64,000 nt of DNA, from the NCBI GenBank assembly GCA_035373905.1, contig DAOSOK010000003.1:1-64000 (forward strand). The letters run 5' to 3'. The notes under the pieces were generated by a model. It worked only from the letters and a program-made list of their open reading frames with translations, had not been told where the DNA came from and searched no databases. The stretch is from Candidatus Ozemobacteraceae bacterium. GTDB taxonomy: Bacteria; Muiribacteriota; Ozemobacteria; Ozemobacterales; Ozemobacteraceae. Below are positions 61,957 through 64,000 of this stretch, piece after piece. How positions within the stretch are numbered: position 1 is the stretch's first letter; each line of letters begins with the position of its first letter. Both the position numbers and the translations under genes were made by a program.

Positions 61957-64000
61957 TCTGACCGACCTGCTGGACCGGCTGAACCCCGACCAGAGCCGTG
62001 CGGTCACCGAGCCTCCGGCCGGTTTCGTGAAAATCGCCGCCGGCGCCGGCTCGGGCAAAACGGAAGTGCTGACGCGGCGCATCGTCGCCTTGCTGCGCCA
62101 GGGAATACGGCCGTCGGAGCTGGTCGCGATCACCTATACCCGCAAGGCCGCCGCAGAGATGAAAGAACGTCTTGCGCTTCCCGAGCGCGGTCTCGACGCT
62201 TCCATCCTGCGCGATCTGCAAGTTTCTACCTTTCACGCGTTTCTCGGCGAGTGGCTCCGGCGCGACCCCTTCGGCGCCGGTCTCGACCGCGGCGACGCCG
62301 TTCTCACGGAGGGCGGCCGCAAGCTGATCCTGGCCGAGATTCTCGAGGAGTTCCGCCTGGCCCATGCCGCAGCGCTGCTCGACGGCCCGGAAGCGTTCGG
62401 CCCGGATCTCGCACACCGCATCACAGGCCTGTTCCCCAGCCTGCTCGGCGCCGTTCGCCGGTATCTTCTCTCGCCGGCCGGCTTCCAGCGTTTTTCCGAC
62501 CAGAGATTCGGCGAGCGGCCCGCGCCGCCCGCGCCTCTCGAGCGGCTCGTCCAGACCTGGTTCTTCCGGTTCTACAGCCGGTATCTGCAGAAGCTCGAAG
62601 AGCGGCACCTGCTCGATTTCGACGAGATCCTCCGCCGGGGCGCCGGCCTCATCGCCTCGCAGCGGGAAACGGGTCTCGCCCCCGACCAGCGGGTCTTTTT
62701 GATCGACGAGTTCCAGGACAACAACCGGGAACAGTTCGGCATCATCCAAAGCTTCATCGAGGGCCGGGACGGCCACGTAACCGTCGTCGGCGACGAGAAG
62801 CAGAGTATCTACCGGTTCCAGGGCGCCGACATCGGCACCTTCCGCTCTTTCCCGTCGACCGAGACGATCTGGCTGAACCGCAACTACCGATCGGTGCAGG
62901 AGATCCTCACGCTGGCCGACGCATTTATATCATATGGTATAGACAATCCTCCGCCCCCCCAGGAAGCCGATCGAGGACCGTCACCCCGGCCGCAGCCCGT
63001 CGCCTGTCTTCTGACGCAGCCGCAGGCCCCGAACTCGGAAGCCGATGCCGTCGCCGACATGATCCGCACGCTCGTTCAGGAAGGTCTGCGCATCGAGGGC
63101 CGGAACGGCCCTCGCGCCCTCACCTACGGCGACTGCGCCATCATCGTCAACTCGGTCACCCGACTGCCGCGCGCCTATGAAGACGCTCTCCTGACGCGCG
63201 GCATTCCCTACGTCATGTCGGGCGGCCTCGGTTTTTACGCCCGCCACGAGATCGCCGCCGTCCTCGCCTTCCTGAAACTGCTGGTGCGCCCCGACGACGA
63301 CGTCTCTCTCACGACGATCCTGACGGGGCCGCAGTATGGCCTCTCCGACGAAGAACTGGCGCGGCTGTTCCGGGAGCGGCGCGAGGAGCGCATCAGTCTG
63401 CTTGCCCACCTGCTCGCGCTTCCTGAAGAAACGCTGCCGGAGCGGGTCAGCGCCTTCCGGCGCCTGTTCGTCCGGCTCCAGGTGATGAGCGGCTCTCTCG
63501 GCGTCCTGGACCTCGTCTACGCGATTCTCGAACAGGCCGGCTTCTTCGAGCATGCCGCCTCCCAGACGGATGACCTCCGGCGCCGTCGGCTCGAGAACAA
63601 TCTCGCAAAATTCATCGGCATCGTCCGATCCTTCGAGGCCAACGGCGTATTCACGACGCTCCGGGACTTCCTTGCCTACCATGAGAAGACGCTCGAATCG
63701 GGAGTCGACGAAGACGAGGCGGGACTTGGCCTCGAAGAGGGCGAAGCCGTCAAGATCCTCACCATCCACAAGGCGAAGGGCCTCGAGTTCCCCGCCGTGT
63801 TCCTGCCCCGCCTGCGCACGCGCCCCTTCAAGCGGGAGCAGGGGCTCTACGTCACCAGGGAACAGGGGCTGATCGCTCACCAGGGTGACGCCGGCGGGAG
63901 TCCGGCCGACGTTCTGAACGCGTTCTTCTCCGCCGACGAGGCCGCATCGAGGGGGGAAGAGCGGCGCAAACTCTACGTCGCCCTCACCCGCGCCCGCGAC
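61940..64000 (+). CDS. Second UvrD/RecB-type helicase (3' end beyond window)
   Basis: 687 residues readable from ATG 61940, open to the last base. Helicase motifs: IAAGAGSGKTEVL, STFHAFL, FLIDEFQDNN, VVGDEKQSIYRFQGAD, LNRNYRS, ILTIHKAKGLEFPAVFL and KLYVALTRARD. The sequence is ordinary UvrD/AddA-like so far. A C-terminal nuclease domain, if present, lies outside the window. It overlaps the preceding helicase-nuclease by 17 bases, so the two are made together, probably as a RecBCD/AddAB-type break-processing complex. Confidence 0.92.
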   Translation, partial: MPNRIDLTDLLDRLNPDQSRAVTEPPAGFVKIAAGAGSGKTEVLTRRIVALLRQGIRPSELVAITYTRKAAAEMKERLALPERGLDASILRDLQVSTFHAFLGEWLRRDPFGAGLDRGDAVLTEGGRKLILAEILEEFRLAHAAALLDGPEAFGPDLAHRITGLFPSLLGAVRRYLLSPAGFQRFSDQRFGERPAPPAPLERLVQTWFFRFYSRYLQKLEERHLLDFDEILRRGAGLIASQRETGLAPDQRVFLIDEFQDNNREQFGIIQSFIEGRDGHVTVVGDEKQSIYRFQGADIGTFRSFPSTETIWLNRNYRSVQEILTLADAFISYGIDNPPPPQEADRGPSPRPQPVACLLTQPQAPNSEADAVADMIRTLVQEGLRIEGRNGPRALTYGDCAIIVNSVTRLPRAYEDALLTRGIPYVMSGGLGFYARHEIAAVLAFLKLLVRPDDDVSLTTILTGPQYGLSDEELARLFRERREERISLLAHLLALPEETLPERVSAFRRLFVRLQVMSGSLGVLDLVYAILEQAGFFEHAASQTDDLRRRRLENNLAKFIGIVRSFEANGVFTTLRDFLAYHEKTLESGVDEDEAGLGLEEGEAVKILTIHKAKGLEFPAVFLPRLRTRPFKREQGLYVTREQGLIAHQGDAGGSPADVLNAFFSADEAASRGEERRKLYVALTRARD

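Noticed and set aside
60103..62133. A 676-residue frame on the minus strand
   Set aside because: It is antisense to two helicase genes with complete SF1 motifs.

Overview
The window is GC-rich DNA, densely coded on both strands, from a bacterium with an outer membrane. It encodes a TonB-dependent receptor, other probable beta-barrel proteins, lipoproteins with lipoboxes, periplasmic alpha-2-macroglobulin with PBP1C, and an M23 peptidase. A probable Na+-type N-ATPase, an aldehyde:ferredoxin oxidoreductase (AOR) with a polyferredoxin, and no respiratory genes suggest an anaerobic or fermentative lifestyle. The phylum cannot be fixed from the sequence. No rRNA, tRNA, CRISPR array or phage was seen.

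Layout. 1-3.9 kb: 3' half of an N-ATPase operon (a, c, b, alpha, gamma). 4-11.2 kb: exported proteins (beta-propeller, LysM/M23 peptidase, barrel-like protein, FecR-like protein, Fn3-like lipoprotein). 11.4-13 kb: UbiB/ABC1 kinase-like protein. 13.4-20.4 kb: signalling island with a receiver-cyclase, divergent from a TonB receptor, a YfiR-like protein and a CHASE8 hybrid kinase. 20.5-29.1 kb: three overlapping paralogous membrane receptor cyclases. 29.3-31.6 kb: MurC-like ligase, B3/4-domain protein, small HEAT-like lipoprotein. 31.6-35.4 kb (minus): alkaline phosphatase, degenerate DnaB-like protein, acylphosphatase. 35.6-44.8 kb: alpha-2-macroglobulin, PBP1C, ComEC-type metallo-beta-lactamase protein. 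44.9-53.5 kb (minus): M42 peptidase, 7TM-PAS protein, adenylate cyclase, ThiS/ThiF pair, unknown protein, multi-PAS hybrid kinase. 53.6-56.5 kb: inverted-repeat element, then AOR and polyferredoxin. 56.7-64 kb: VWA protein, small membrane protein, and two UvrD/RecB-type helicases, the last cut by the window end.

Signalling dominates. There are five class III cyclase domains in 64 kb, two hybrid histidine kinases and a 7TM-PAS sensor. The strongest observation is the triple cyclase operon. Two members keep the metal-binding aspartates but have lost the Asn/Arg transition-state pair. The third has the reverse pattern. This looks like a bacterial equivalent of the mammalian C1/C2 heterodimeric adenylyl cyclase.

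Two sequence-level patterns are not explained by genes. First, short AT-rich islets recur inside otherwise GC-rich genes and use synonymous AT-ending codons. Second, two families of palindromic repeats occur; one copy is a 151-bp MITE-like element with perfect 14-bp terminal inverted repeats. All family calls come from reading motifs by eye; no database search was possible.
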